The notes under the pieces were generated by a model. That model was not told the origin of the DNA. It saw only the letters and a list, made by a program, of their open reading frames with translations, and did not search any database. This document shows, piece by piece, positions 56,410-64,000 of a DNA stretch of 64,000 nt. The first letter of the stretch is position 1. The number at the start of each line of letters is the position of its first letter. Source of the stretch: Micromonospora musae (GTDB lineage Bacteria > Actinomycetota > Actinomycetes > Mycobacteriales > Micromonosporaceae); contig NZ_RAZT01000002.1 of assembly GCF_003626635.1 (NCBI RefSeq), positions 558,001-622,000 of the forward strand, read 5' to 3'. The position numbers were made by a program, and so were the translations under genes.

Positions 56410-58833
56410 TCAGCCGTCGAGCAGTCGGCGGCAGCGGCGCAGGGCGGCCAGGGCGATGGGAGCGTCGCGCCCCTCGATGCCGGTCGCCAGCTCGCGGACG
56501 GCAGCCATCGCGCGGGCCGGCTCGCCCGCCGCCACGGCCGCCTCGGTCAGCACCAGGACCGCCTCGGCGGCCCAGGCCCAGATGCCCTTACCGCGCACCA
56601 ACGCCAACGCACCGGTCGCGTGGCCGACCGCCTCCTCGGGCCGCTCGTCGAGGATCAGCCGGGCCCACGCCGAGCGTGCCTGCACCAACGGCCAGATCGC
56701 CCCGACCCGCTCGGCGGCCACGACGACCTCCCGCAGCGTCCGCTCGGCCCGCCGCACCTGCGCGCCGGTGGCCGTACGCGCGAGCACCGTGGCCAGCTCC
56801 GCCCGCGCGTCGAGCAGGGTTACCGGCATCCGCTCCGCCGCGACGATCAGCCGCTCGATCCGCTCCGCCAACCCGTCCCACCGCCCGGCGGCCCGACGAA
56901 GCGACAGCTCGGTCGCCTCCACCAGGGTCGTCAACCGCTCGTACCCGGTCTCCGCCACCAGCTCCCGGCCGGCCGTGAGCAGCGCCGCCGCCTGCTCCAG
57001 GTGCCCCGCGTGCAGCGCGCCCTGCGCCCAGTTCAGGCAGGCCCGCGCGTGTTCGCGGGGGCGGTCGGCGAGCGCCGTGGAGGCGCGCAGCTCCGAGATG
57101 ACCGCCCAGGCCGCCGGGTCACCCAGCTCCAGCAGGAGCGAGGCCCGGGCGATGCGTACCGCGAGATGCGCCGCCGGGTCGCCGCTGGCCTCGGCGGCGG
57201 CCTCGGCCTCCGCACAACGGGCGAGGTGGTCGTCGACGTGCCGACCGACCACGGTGTCCGGAGCCGCCAGCACGGCGAGCGCCGGAGCCCGCCGGCGCAG
57301 GGCCCGCAGGTACGGCACCGCCCGTTCGATCTCGGTGTACCCGCGCAGCGCCTCCCCCTGCTGGCGCAGCAGCCGCCCGAGCACCAGCCCCAGCTCACCC
57401 CGGGCGCCCGGCGGCAGCCGCCGGTCGGCGAGCAGCCGTTCCAGCACCGGGATGGCGGTGGCCTGGCTCAGCCCGTCGATGGCCGACCGGCCCAGCTTGC
57501 CGGCGAGCCGGACCCGCACCGGCCGGGGCAGCTCCGCGACGTCCATCGTCTGCAGGAGGAAGCCGGCGGCGGTCGCGTCGTCGCCGCGCTCGGTGGCCAG
57601 GTCGGCGGCGGCCTCCGCGTTGCGGACGAAGTCCGCGTCACTGCCGGCCAGCCGGTAGTGGTGCGCCAACTGGGCGACCGGCCGGGGCAGCTTCTGCTCC
57701 AGCACCCGGGCGATGCGCAGGTGCAGCCACTCGCGGGTCTGCCGGGGTACCAGGTCGTAGACGACCTGCCGGGCGAGGTCGTGCCGGAACCGCAGCCCGT
57801 CCCCGGCGTCGTGCAGCAGCCCGGCCCGGTGCGCCCCGGTCAACGCCGCGGCGACGGCGGCGCGCTCCCGGCCCAGCACCGCCGCCAGGATGCGCGGGTC
57901 GGGTGCCCGGCCGAGCACGGCGGCCGCACCGAGCACCTCCCGGGTGAGCTCGTCGAGCGGGCGCAGCCGCCACAGCAGCACGTCGCGCAGGACGAACGGG
58001 ACGCTGTCGTCCGCGAGCGGGTCGCCGCCCCGCTCGGCGAGAGTCCGCAGCACCTCCTCCACCACGAACGGAATGCCGGCCGTGCGGTCGAGCAGAGTGG
58101 TGGTGAGCTGTCGCGGCGGCTCACCGAGGCGCAGCGCCCCAGCGGCCAGCCGGCGTACGTCCTCGGCCCCGAGCGGACCCAGCGGAACGCGGGTGACCGA
58201 CCCGGGTGGCGTACGCGCCAACGCGTCGTGGATCGGCGTGCTGCCGTCCGGCGCCGGGGGCCGGGCGGTGAGCACCACGGCCAGCCCGGCCACCGGGTGA
58301 CCGCTGAGGTAGGCGAGGAAGTCGCAGGTCGCCGGGTCCGCCCAGTGCAGGTCCTCCAAGACCAGTACGGCGGGGGCCAGCCCGGCGAGCACCGCGCTGA
58401 CGGCACGCAGCAGCCGGTGTCGCTCCGCCGCCGGGTCGGCCAGCGGCGGCGGCGCGGCCGGCAGCACCTCGGCGAGTTCGGGCAGCAGCGGGGCGAGGGC
58501 GCCGGCCACCGGGTTGAGCGGGCCGAGCCGGTCGGCGTGGGCCCGGACGGCGTCCAGCAGGACACCGAGCGGGAAGGGTTCGGGAACGTCGTCGCACTCG
58601 CCGATCAGGAGCTGCCCGGGCAGCGAGGCGAACAGTTCGCGGACGAACCGGCTCTTGCCGATGCCGGGCTCGCCCTCGATCAGGACCAGGCACGGCGGGG
58701 TACCGACGAGCCGGCGCAGCAGGGCCAGCTCGTCGGCGCGCCCGACGAATTCGACGGGCCCGCGCAGGCGTCCGGCGCGGTTCGGGGATGCCACCCCGCC
58801 GCCCCGCACGTCGTTCCCACCGCCGCCGGTCAC
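56410..58833 (-). CDS. STAND/LAL-type ATPase lacking a C-terminal DNA-binding domain
   Basis: 807 residues from GTG 58833. After a short Gly-rich leader the AAA/NTPase begins at FVGRADELALLRRLVGT. Walker A is GEPGIGKSRF (54-63), Walker B LVLEDLHWADPATCDFLAYL, then LAVVLTARPPAPDGSTPIHD, RTAGIPFVVEEVLRTLAE and a winged-helix segment. Residues about 400-800 are TPR-like helices (AQLAHHYRLAGSDADFVRNA, RASLLLELGDPAAWAVISEL, CLNWAQGALHAGHLEQAAAL). LAL regulators end in a LuxR HTH; here the protein stops at LRRCRRLLDG with none. It may therefore signal through another protein, or be a truncated LAL gene. Confidence 0.85.
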   Translation of the reverse strand: MTGGGGNDVRGGGVASPNRAGRLRGPVEFVGRADELALLRRLVGTPPCLVLIEGEPGIGKSRFVRELFASLPGQLLIGECDDVPEPFPLGVLLDAVRAHADRLGPLNPVAGALAPLLPELAEVLPAAPPPLADPAAERHRLLRAVSAVLAGLAPAVLVLEDLHWADPATCDFLAYLSGHPVAGLAVVLTARPPAPDGSTPIHDALARTPPGSVTRVPLGPLGAEDVRRLAAGALRLGEPPRQLTTTLLDRTAGIPFVVEEVLRTLAERGGDPLADDSVPFVLRDVLLWRLRPLDELTREVLGAAAVLGRAPDPRILAAVLGRERAAVAAALTGAHRAGLLHDAGDGLRFRHDLARQVVYDLVPRQTREWLHLRIARVLEQKLPRPVAQLAHHYRLAGSDADFVRNAEAAADLATERGDDATAAGFLLQTMDVAELPRPVRVRLAGKLGRSAIDGLSQATAIPVLERLLADRRLPPGARGELGLVLGRLLRQQGEALRGYTEIERAVPYLRALRRRAPALAVLAAPDTVVGRHVDDHLARCAEAEAAAEASGDPAAHLAVRIARASLLLELGDPAAWAVISELRASTALADRPREHARACLNWAQGALHAGHLEQAAALLTAGRELVAETGYERLTTLVEATELSLRRAAGRWDGLAERIERLIVAAERMPVTLLDARAELATVLARTATGAQVRRAERTLREVVVAAERVGAIWPLVQARSAWARLILDERPEEAVGHATGALALVRGKGIWAWAAEAVLVLTEAAVAAGEPARAMAAVRELATGIEGRDAPIALAALRRCRRLLDG

Positions 58834-58923
58834 CGTGTGGCGAGCACATCACCTCGGCCGGAAGCGGGGGCGGCCCGGCGGGCCGGCGGTGACCTGGGTC
58901 ACGCAGCCGGCCCACCGGGCCTC

Positions 58924-59087
58924 GGGCCTGGGTCAAAGTCCTCGGTCGAGCCGAGGCGGAGTTCAGGCGGCGATCCGGCAAGGCGGGGCTTCGTTGGGAT
59001 ACCGGTGTTGTATCCGGACGAAGCCCCGACGCCGCCGGTCGTCGTCTGGGCCCGCCGCAGGCCGGCCAGGGACTTTGACCCAGGCCC
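58924..59087. repeat. 164-base element with 18-base terminal inverted repeats and an internal hairpin
   Basis: GGGCCTGGGTCAAAGTCC at 58924-58941 and GGACTTTGACCCAGGCCC at 59070-59087 are perfect inverted repeats. Inside, GGGGCTTCGT-TG-GGATAC (58985-59002) pairs with GTATCC-GG-ACGAAGCCCC (59010-59027) around CGGTGTT, with a two-base internal mismatch. No protein is encoded. It lies 12 bases downstream of the subtilase stop on the minus strand. A MITE-like insertion, a composite terminator or a structured RNA are all possible; no target duplication is evident at the ends. Confidence 0.85.
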
Positions 59088-59099
59088 TAAGGGGGTGAT

Positions 59100-62000
59100 T
59101 CAGGACTGGACGGTGATCGGCACGCTCTTGAGCGGACCGTCGCCGTTGCGGAACTCGAGCTGCCCGACGTAGCGGACCCCGGGCTTCAGACCGGACCAGC
59201 GCAGCGTCAGCTTCGCCTTGGCCCCCGGCTGCACCGAGCGCTGCTTCGGGTCGATCGTGAGCCGGCCGGTGGAGCTGCCGGGCGCGCCCGGCAGGTAGGT
59301 GGTGACGGTGTAGCCGACGCCGTCCTGGCCGGCCGGCAGGTTCTCGACGAACTCCTGCTCGACGACGATGACGTAGTCCCCGGCGGCCGGCAGGTCCACC
59401 CGCGCGCCGCGGCGGGAGCTGACCGTGGCGGTGACGAACATACCGGCGGTGTCGTAGACGTAGGCGCTGTACTCGGTGCACGCCATCACCCCCTCCTCGT
59501 CCTCCCAGTCGATGGCCGAGCAGGCCGGCAACTGCGAGGTCACCAGCACGTGCGGGTTGCTGGTGCCGGCCGGAACGTGCACGGTGCTGCGGTACATCGA
59601 GGCGGGCAGCGGAGTCGGCAGGTTGTCCAGCGAGGACCAGTCCCAGGACGCCCCCTCGCCGCGCAGCGTGACCGCGTCGGCGGTGCCCGCGGTCAGGCCG
59701 GTGAGCTGCGAGATCAGCTTGCCCTGGAAGCCGACCTCGGTGGGGATCTTGACGCTGCCGGAGGTGCCGGCGCCGGTGATCGCGTCGGGGGCGATCAGCC
59801 CGCTGTTCTGCACGACCAGCGGGATCCGCACGTCGTGCCGGTACTGGTCGCGCCAGGTCAGCGCGCCGTCGGCCCACGTGTCGAACGCGCCGCCGCTGTT
59901 GGTGACCTCCACCGTGAAACGGGCCGTCTTACCGGGGCGGACGGTGAACTTGGCCGGGGTGACCTTCACCTTGTAACCGGCCGGCGCATCGACCGAGGCG
60001 GTGTACGTGCTGCTCCGGTCGCTGACGTTGGTGACGGTGCGGGTCACCTTCTGCTTGCCGACCATCCGGCCCAGGGCGATCGACGGGTAGTTCAACTGGA
60101 CGGTGTCGATCGCACCGATCTCGTCGCAACCCTCCACGTTCGCCCCGGTCTCACTCGCCCGGTCCTCGTCCAGCCCGCACAGGTACTGCAGCCAGTCCTG
60201 CGAGGTGGAGTCGTAGACGAGGCCCGGGTCGAACGCACCGCCGGGCTGCACCTCACCGGCGCCGTAGTTCAGCGGGGTCGCGTCGTAGCTGCCGATCTTG
60301 ATCGGGTTGCCCTTGTCGGTGCGGTCGACCGCGCTGGTCATCAGCGCCGAACGGACCGCCGACGGCGACCAGTCCGGGTGCTTGGCCAGCACCAGCGCGG
60401 CGATGCCGGCGATGTGCGGCGCCGCCATCGACGTACCGGACTCCAGGGCGAAGTCGTTGCCGCCGGCCGACGGCGAGAACGCCGCGACCACGTCCACGCC
60501 GGGGGCGCTGATGTCCGGCTTCAGCAGGTCACCGGCGCTCAACTTCGACGGACCCGCCGCGGAGAAGGGGGCGACGGAGGGGGCCTCGACCGTCTCCAGG
60601 GTGCTCGGCGAGATGCTCGCCGTGGCGTTGCCGCCGGCGACGTACGCGAGGACCGCCGCCGCGTCGACCTCGTCGATGTGCACGGAGGGCACGGCCTGCA
60701 CGTCGGCGTTGAGGGAGTTCAACGTGTCGTTGTACATCACCATGCCGATACCGCCGGCCTGCGCGACGGCGATGCTCTTGTCGGTACGCGGGATCTCGCC
60801 GCGTAGACACATCACGATCTTGCCCTTGACCTTGGCCGGGTCCAACACGTCGTCGGCGCAGAGCTCGGCCGCGTAGGTGTTGTTCGGGTCGATCGCGCTG
60901 TCCCGCGCGGTGACCAGCGGGGCCGGTCCGACGCCGGTCTCGCCCATGCCCACACCCGCGATGGTGGTGCCGTTGCCGAGGGTGAGCTTCCGGGTGTACT
61001 GCTGGTCGGTGGCGGTCGCGGCCACCGTGGTCACCCACGGGCTGGAGTTGTCGACGGTGCTCGGCGTCGGACCGGCGTTGCCGGCGGCCGCCGACACGAA
61101 GACCCCGGCCACGGCGGCGTTGAAGAACGCCGCGTCGATCGCGTTGAGGGTCTCGTTGTCGTCACCGACCGAGTAGTTGATCACGTCGACGCCGTCGGCG
61201 ACCGCGTCGTCGATGGCGTGCACGATGTCGATCTCGCTGCCCACGGCCGAGCCGGCGCCGTCGTCGTAGAGCGCCTTGTAGACCGCGAGCCGGGCGGCCG
61301 GCGCCATGCCGGAGATCGTGCCGAGGTCACGGCCGCCGGAGCTGGCCCGGACGCCGTTGTTGCCGGCGGCGGTGCTCGCCGTGTGGGTGCCGTGGCCGTT
61401 GCGGTCACGGGGCGAGAGGAAGTCGTCGGGGAACGCGTCGGCGATTCCGCTGTCGTTGTACCAGCGCGCCCCGATCACCTTGTTGTTGCAGGTGACCGGC
61501 GCCTCGACGCCGACGTCGCAGGCGCCCTTCCACTTGCCGTCGATGACCGCCTGGTCCGGACGCGGGCTGGGCAGCGGCGCGAAGCTCGCGCTCTCCGGCC
61601 AGAAGCCGCTGTCGATGACCCCGACGATCATGCCTTCGCCGGCCCGGTCGGTGCCGCCGAACTGCTCCCGCCACACCCCGTAGCGGCCGGTCAGGCCCAG
61701 GTAGTCCGGGGTGTGGGAGGTGAGCGCGTGCACCTTGCGGTCCGGGTAGACCGCCCGCACGCCGCTGCTGGCGCGCAGCCGGGCGGCCTGCGGCCCGGTG
61801 AGCTCCGCCACGAAGCCGTTGAACGCCGTCTCCATCGTCACCCGGGGCTTGCTGGTGACGCCCACCCCGGCCAGCACGTCGGTGCGCTCGCGGCGCAGGT
61901 GCTCCCGGTAGGCCGTGGCGCTGCCGGAGCTCCGGTTCAGCTTGCCGCCCCGGGCCGGCTTGGTCGCCGCGATCCCGGCCACGCCGCCGGTGTAGGTCGC

Positions 62001-62180
62001 CAACGGCTCGCCGTCGAGCTGGACGAGGTACCGGGCGGTCGGTTCGCCGCCGGTCGCCCCGGCGGCGGTGGCGGCGCCCCCAGTCATACTCGTGAGGCCG
62101 GCCGCGACCAGCGTCGCCGCGGCAAGCATGCTCACCCCGCGCCGGGTACGCCCGGCCCGTGGCAGGTTCCGTTCTGGCAC
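59100..62180 (-). CDS. secreted subtilisin-like serine protease (S8), PA-domain type
   Basis: 1026 residues from GTG 62180, with GGAGG eight bases upstream. A signal peptide (VSMLAAATLVAAGLTSMTGG) precedes an inhibitor I9 prodomain (ARYLVQLDGEPLATYTGG, LTGPQAARLRASSGVRAVYP). The catalytic triad is D190 (IVGVIDSGFWPESASF), H263 (RNGHGTHTAST) and S584 (LESGTSMAAPHIAG), with oxyanion N368 region AAAGNAGP. A PA domain (GKIVMCLRGEIPRTDKSIAV, GIGMVMYNDTLNSL) is inserted at about 415-520. C-terminal Fn3-like domains (VTRTVTNVSDRSSTYTASVD, YKVKVTPAKFTVRPGKTARF) follow. An extracellular protease for nutrition or development. Confidence 0.95.
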   Translation of the reverse strand: MPERNLPRAGRTRRGVSMLAAATLVAAGLTSMTGGAATAAGATGGEPTARYLVQLDGEPLATYTGGVAGIAATKPARGGKLNRSSGSATAYREHLRRERTDVLAGVGVTSKPRVTMETAFNGFVAELTGPQAARLRASSGVRAVYPDRKVHALTSHTPDYLGLTGRYGVWREQFGGTDRAGEGMIVGVIDSGFWPESASFAPLPSPRPDQAVIDGKWKGACDVGVEAPVTCNNKVIGARWYNDSGIADAFPDDFLSPRDRNGHGTHTASTAAGNNGVRASSGGRDLGTISGMAPAARLAVYKALYDDGAGSAVGSEIDIVHAIDDAVADGVDVINYSVGDDNETLNAIDAAFFNAAVAGVFVSAAAGNAGPTPSTVDNSSPWVTTVAATATDQQYTRKLTLGNGTTIAGVGMGETGVGPAPLVTARDSAIDPNNTYAAELCADDVLDPAKVKGKIVMCLRGEIPRTDKSIAVAQAGGIGMVMYNDTLNSLNADVQAVPSVHIDEVDAAAVLAYVAGGNATASISPSTLETVEAPSVAPFSAAGPSKLSAGDLLKPDISAPGVDVVAAFSPSAGGNDFALESGTSMAAPHIAGIAALVLAKHPDWSPSAVRSALMTSAVDRTDKGNPIKIGSYDATPLNYGAGEVQPGGAFDPGLVYDSTSQDWLQYLCGLDEDRASETGANVEGCDEIGAIDTVQLNYPSIALGRMVGKQKVTRTVTNVSDRSSTYTASVDAPAGYKVKVTPAKFTVRPGKTARFTVEVTNSGGAFDTWADGALTWRDQYRHDVRIPLVVQNSGLIAPDAITGAGTSGSVKIPTEVGFQGKLISQLTGLTAGTADAVTLRGEGASWDWSSLDNLPTPLPASMYRSTVHVPAGTSNPHVLVTSQLPACSAIDWEDEEGVMACTEYSAYVYDTAGMFVTATVSSRRGARVDLPAAGDYVIVVEQEFVENLPAGQDGVGYTVTTYLPGAPGSSTGRLTIDPKQRSVQPGAKAKLTLRWSGLKPGVRYVGQLEFRNGDGPLKSVPITVQS

Positions 62181-62610
62181 GTCGTCGTCCTCCGCATCGT
62201 GTGCCGCCCGTCACGCGAACGGTGACGGTGGCCGAAACGTAGGAGCGACAGCCGATCACGCGAAAGCGGCCGCAACCCAGCCGTTACCTTGGAAACAGTC
62301 TCGTAACGTCACGGGTACTTTCCATGTCATTTGGCGGGCCGCGGGCCGCTCCGAGGGGCCGTTCAGTCACCTCCGGTCGGCCGCCGGGAGACCCGGCGCG
62401 GACCGACCGGCCCGCCCTCCACGGCGGACGTCGACGGCCCGTCCACCGCCCGTCCGCACCCCTGCCGGTGCGCCTATCGAGTAGCTGACTGTACGGAATG
62501 CTCCGGTCACCCGACGCATACGCTCCGACGTGCCTGCCCGTCCCACCAGGCACTCTTCCCGTCGGCAGCCCGAACCCGGGATCCGGGCCACCTGCTCGAA
62601 TGAGGTCCGT
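62181..62610. other. 430-base divergent intergenic region between two secreted proteases
   Basis: It carries the promoters of the subtilase (leftward) and the M64-type protein (rightward). A palindrome CCGTCAC-GCGAACG-GTGACGG at 62208-62228 lies 28 bases before the subtilase start and could be an operator in its leader. A/T-rich pieces at 62285-62335 (CCTTGGAAAC, GTAACGTCAC, ACTTTCC) may be promoter elements, but no consensus is certain. No small gene is supported; the short open frames are shadows. Confidence 0.5.
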
Positions 62611-64000
62611 ATGACCACAGTGGTGCACGCCGCCGAGCCCGTCGTGGGCTGGCGACGACGTCTGGGGGCGATACCCGTCGTCCCGGTTCTCGTCAGCGCG
62701 TTACTGCCCGTCCTGGTGCTGAGCAGCCCGGCGGCGGCAGCCGATCTCAACATGACGGTCCGGGTGACCGTCGAACGCGTCGAGGGCCACGACTTCGGCG
62801 AGAACCCCGACTTCTACAGCTACGTGGAGATCGCCGGCGAGTCGTTCAACAACGAGGACACCCCGGCGACCGACCCGTTCGAGGACACCTACACGATCGA
62901 ACCGAACTGGGAGTTCTCCAAGCAGGTCGCCCTCTCGAGCGGCACCGTCCCCATCTACCTGGAGATCCGCGACGAGGACGGCTTCCTCCGCTTCGACGAC
63001 GACCTCGCCGACCTCGACCCCGACGGCGACGACCCGGACGACCCCTCGGACAACGACGACGACACCGACCAGTCACTGAGCTTCACACTCGACCTCAACG
63101 CCTGCACGGTGACCGGCGACCTGAACGGCGGCTGCGGCGTCTTCACCAGCACCGGAACGCCGGACGAGTCGGCCTCCGTCCGGCTACGGGTCGAGGTCAC
63201 CGAACCCCCGGCCGCCCCGGGCATCCGGATCCGATGCCTGCACACACCGCTCTTCCCGCAGGTCGGCGACACCGTCACCATCACCGCGGAGTTCCTCGAC
63301 GGCGCGCTCGCCCCGACCCGCGCCGACACGCTGGAGATCTGGGTCAACGACCGCACCGCACCCCGGACGAGCGCCTCCAACTCGCTCACCCTGACGTACA
63401 ACCACACCATCACCGGCGGAGGCAGCTTCAGTTACGGCTGCCGCGGCATCGACGCCAGCGTCCCCATCTTCACCGGGTGGCGGTCGGTGGCGGCGACCGC
63501 CGGAGCCGGCGACGAGATCCAGGTGCTCTACACCGGCAGCACCTACAGCCGGGTGGACTGGGTGTTCGTCGGCGACTCCGACGACTACAGCGGCGCCGCC
63601 GACCCGCAGTTCCAGGCGGACGTACAGCAGATCATCTACAACTCGTTCTACAGCTACGACCCGTTCCTCGTGCACCAGGACGCGATGAACTTCTGGCTCC
63701 AGGTCGGCACCGGCCAGGCGGACCCGGCCGAGGACGGCTGCGACCACGAGGTACCCGACTCCGGCTGGGCCGACAGCGTGATGGTGGTGCACGTCGACTC
63801 GTTCCGCGACTGCGCCATGGGCGGCTCGAACGTCTTCTCCGGCGAGAACAACAGCTTCAACACGATCCGCCACGAGTCCGGGCACCGTCCGTTCGGGCTC
63901 GCCGACGAGTACTGCTGCGACGGTGGCTACTACCAGCAGGACGTCTTCCCGAACGTGTACGAGGAGCCGGAGGACTGCGCGGACGACGCGCCGGACCTCG
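62611..64000 (+). CDS. secreted M64-type metallopeptidase, 3' end outside window
   Basis: 463 residues are visible from ATG 62611, and the frame is open to the right edge. A signal peptide spans about 1-45 (PVVPVLVSALLPVLVLSSPA, AAAADL). Residues 45-215 form an acidic beta-rich domain with DDDLADLDPDGDD-type repeats that may bind calcium. A Cys-bounded Ig-like part follows (IRCLHTPLFPQVGDTVTITA). The peptidase domain opens RVDWVFVGDSDDYS and has zinc motif HESGH at 421-425, continuing FGLADEYCC, the M64 (IgA peptidase-like) signature. The last metal ligand and C-terminus are outside. It is divergent from the subtilase. Confidence 0.85.
   Translation, partial: MTTVVHAAEPVVGWRRRLGAIPVVPVLVSALLPVLVLSSPAAAADLNMTVRVTVERVEGHDFGENPDFYSYVEIAGESFNNEDTPATDPFEDTYTIEPNWEFSKQVALSSGTVPIYLEIRDEDGFLRFDDDLADLDPDGDDPDDPSDNDDDTDQSLSFTLDLNACTVTGDLNGGCGVFTSTGTPDESASVRLRVEVTEPPAAPGIRIRCLHTPLFPQVGDTVTITAEFLDGALAPTRADTLEIWVNDRTAPRTSASNSLTLTYNHTITGGGSFSYGCRGIDASVPIFTGWRSVAATAGAGDEIQVLYTGSTYSRVDWVFVGDSDDYSGAADPQFQADVQQIIYNSFYSYDPFLVHQDAMNFWLQVGTGQADPAEDGCDHEVPDSGWADSVMVVHVDSFRDCAMGGSNVFSGENNSFNTIRHESGHRPFGLADEYCCDGGYYQQDVFPNVYEEPEDCADDAPDL

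Noticed and set aside
56131..59172. 1013-codon plus-strand open frame
   Set aside because: Antisense to the epimerase and STAND ATPase; Arg/Gln/Gly shadow composition without domains.

Overview
The window looks like the chromosome of a high-GC, spore-forming actinomycete, most likely Micromonosporaceae (Micromonospora or a close relative). Reasons: very high G+C with strong GC-third-position coding bias and many GTG/TTG starts; SsgB and Spo0M sporulation proteins; an F420-dependent oxidoreductase; an ECF42-type sigma factor paired with a YCII protein; actinobacterial two-component systems, one with a GerMN lipoprotein. Species is inferred from protein character only.

Layout. 1-8.7 kb is accessory: an XRE regulator cut by the left edge, then a run of small uncharacterised genes (DUF6924, GNAT-like, a frameshifted DUF4259, several resembling immunity-type proteins) interspersed with short repeats, and a hybrid RepSA/GntR fragment that looks like debris of an integrative element. 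It ends at the 3' end of a tRNA-Val(CAC) gene. Three of the small genes (4058-4453, 5616-6107, 7255-7653) are each enclosed by a related pair of inverted repeats, as if they were mobile gene cassettes; this is the most unusual part of the window. 8.8-21.7 kb is core-like: a PGPGW membrane protein, ssgB, an SDR/AraC divergent pair, DUF4236, a VOC/MarR divergent pair with a clear palindromic operator, a TPR/proline-repeat membrane protein, an OmpR-type two-component system, a RibD/DHFR-like reductase divergent from an ArsR-type regulator, and a LolA-like secreted protein. 21.9-33.6 kb: HelD-like RNA polymerase helicase, a D-Ala-D-Ala ligase with an acidic insertion, a response regulator-kinase-GerMN lipoprotein operon, PAP2 phosphatase, a tandem-domain glycerophosphodiesterase and Spo0M.

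33.7-42.1 kb is a galactoside-utilisation locus: DeoR-type regulator and GH42 beta-galactosidase on the minus strand, divergent from an operon of Tat-lipoprotein sugar-binding protein, two permeases and a GH36 alpha-galactosidase joined by ATGA overlaps. The ATPase subunit is not encoded here, so a shared MsiK-type ATPase probably serves it. 42.1-50.9 kb: YCII/ECF42 pair, SMR transporter, F420 oxidoreductase, and a minus-strand membrane-lipid operon (lipid kinase, BrkB-like protein, double PAP2 protein, EEP-family phosphodiesterase). A ClpN-domain/HTH pair with a palindrome array follows.

51.0-55.3 kb is a stress/central-carbon set: universal stress protein, phosphoketolase, universal stress protein. 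55.3-64 kb: an NAD-dependent epimerase, a STAND-type ATPase lacking a DNA-binding tail, a 164-bp inverted-repeat element, a large secreted subtilase, and divergently the start of a secreted M64-type metallopeptidase cut by the right edge. No CRISPR array, rRNA or intact transposase was seen.
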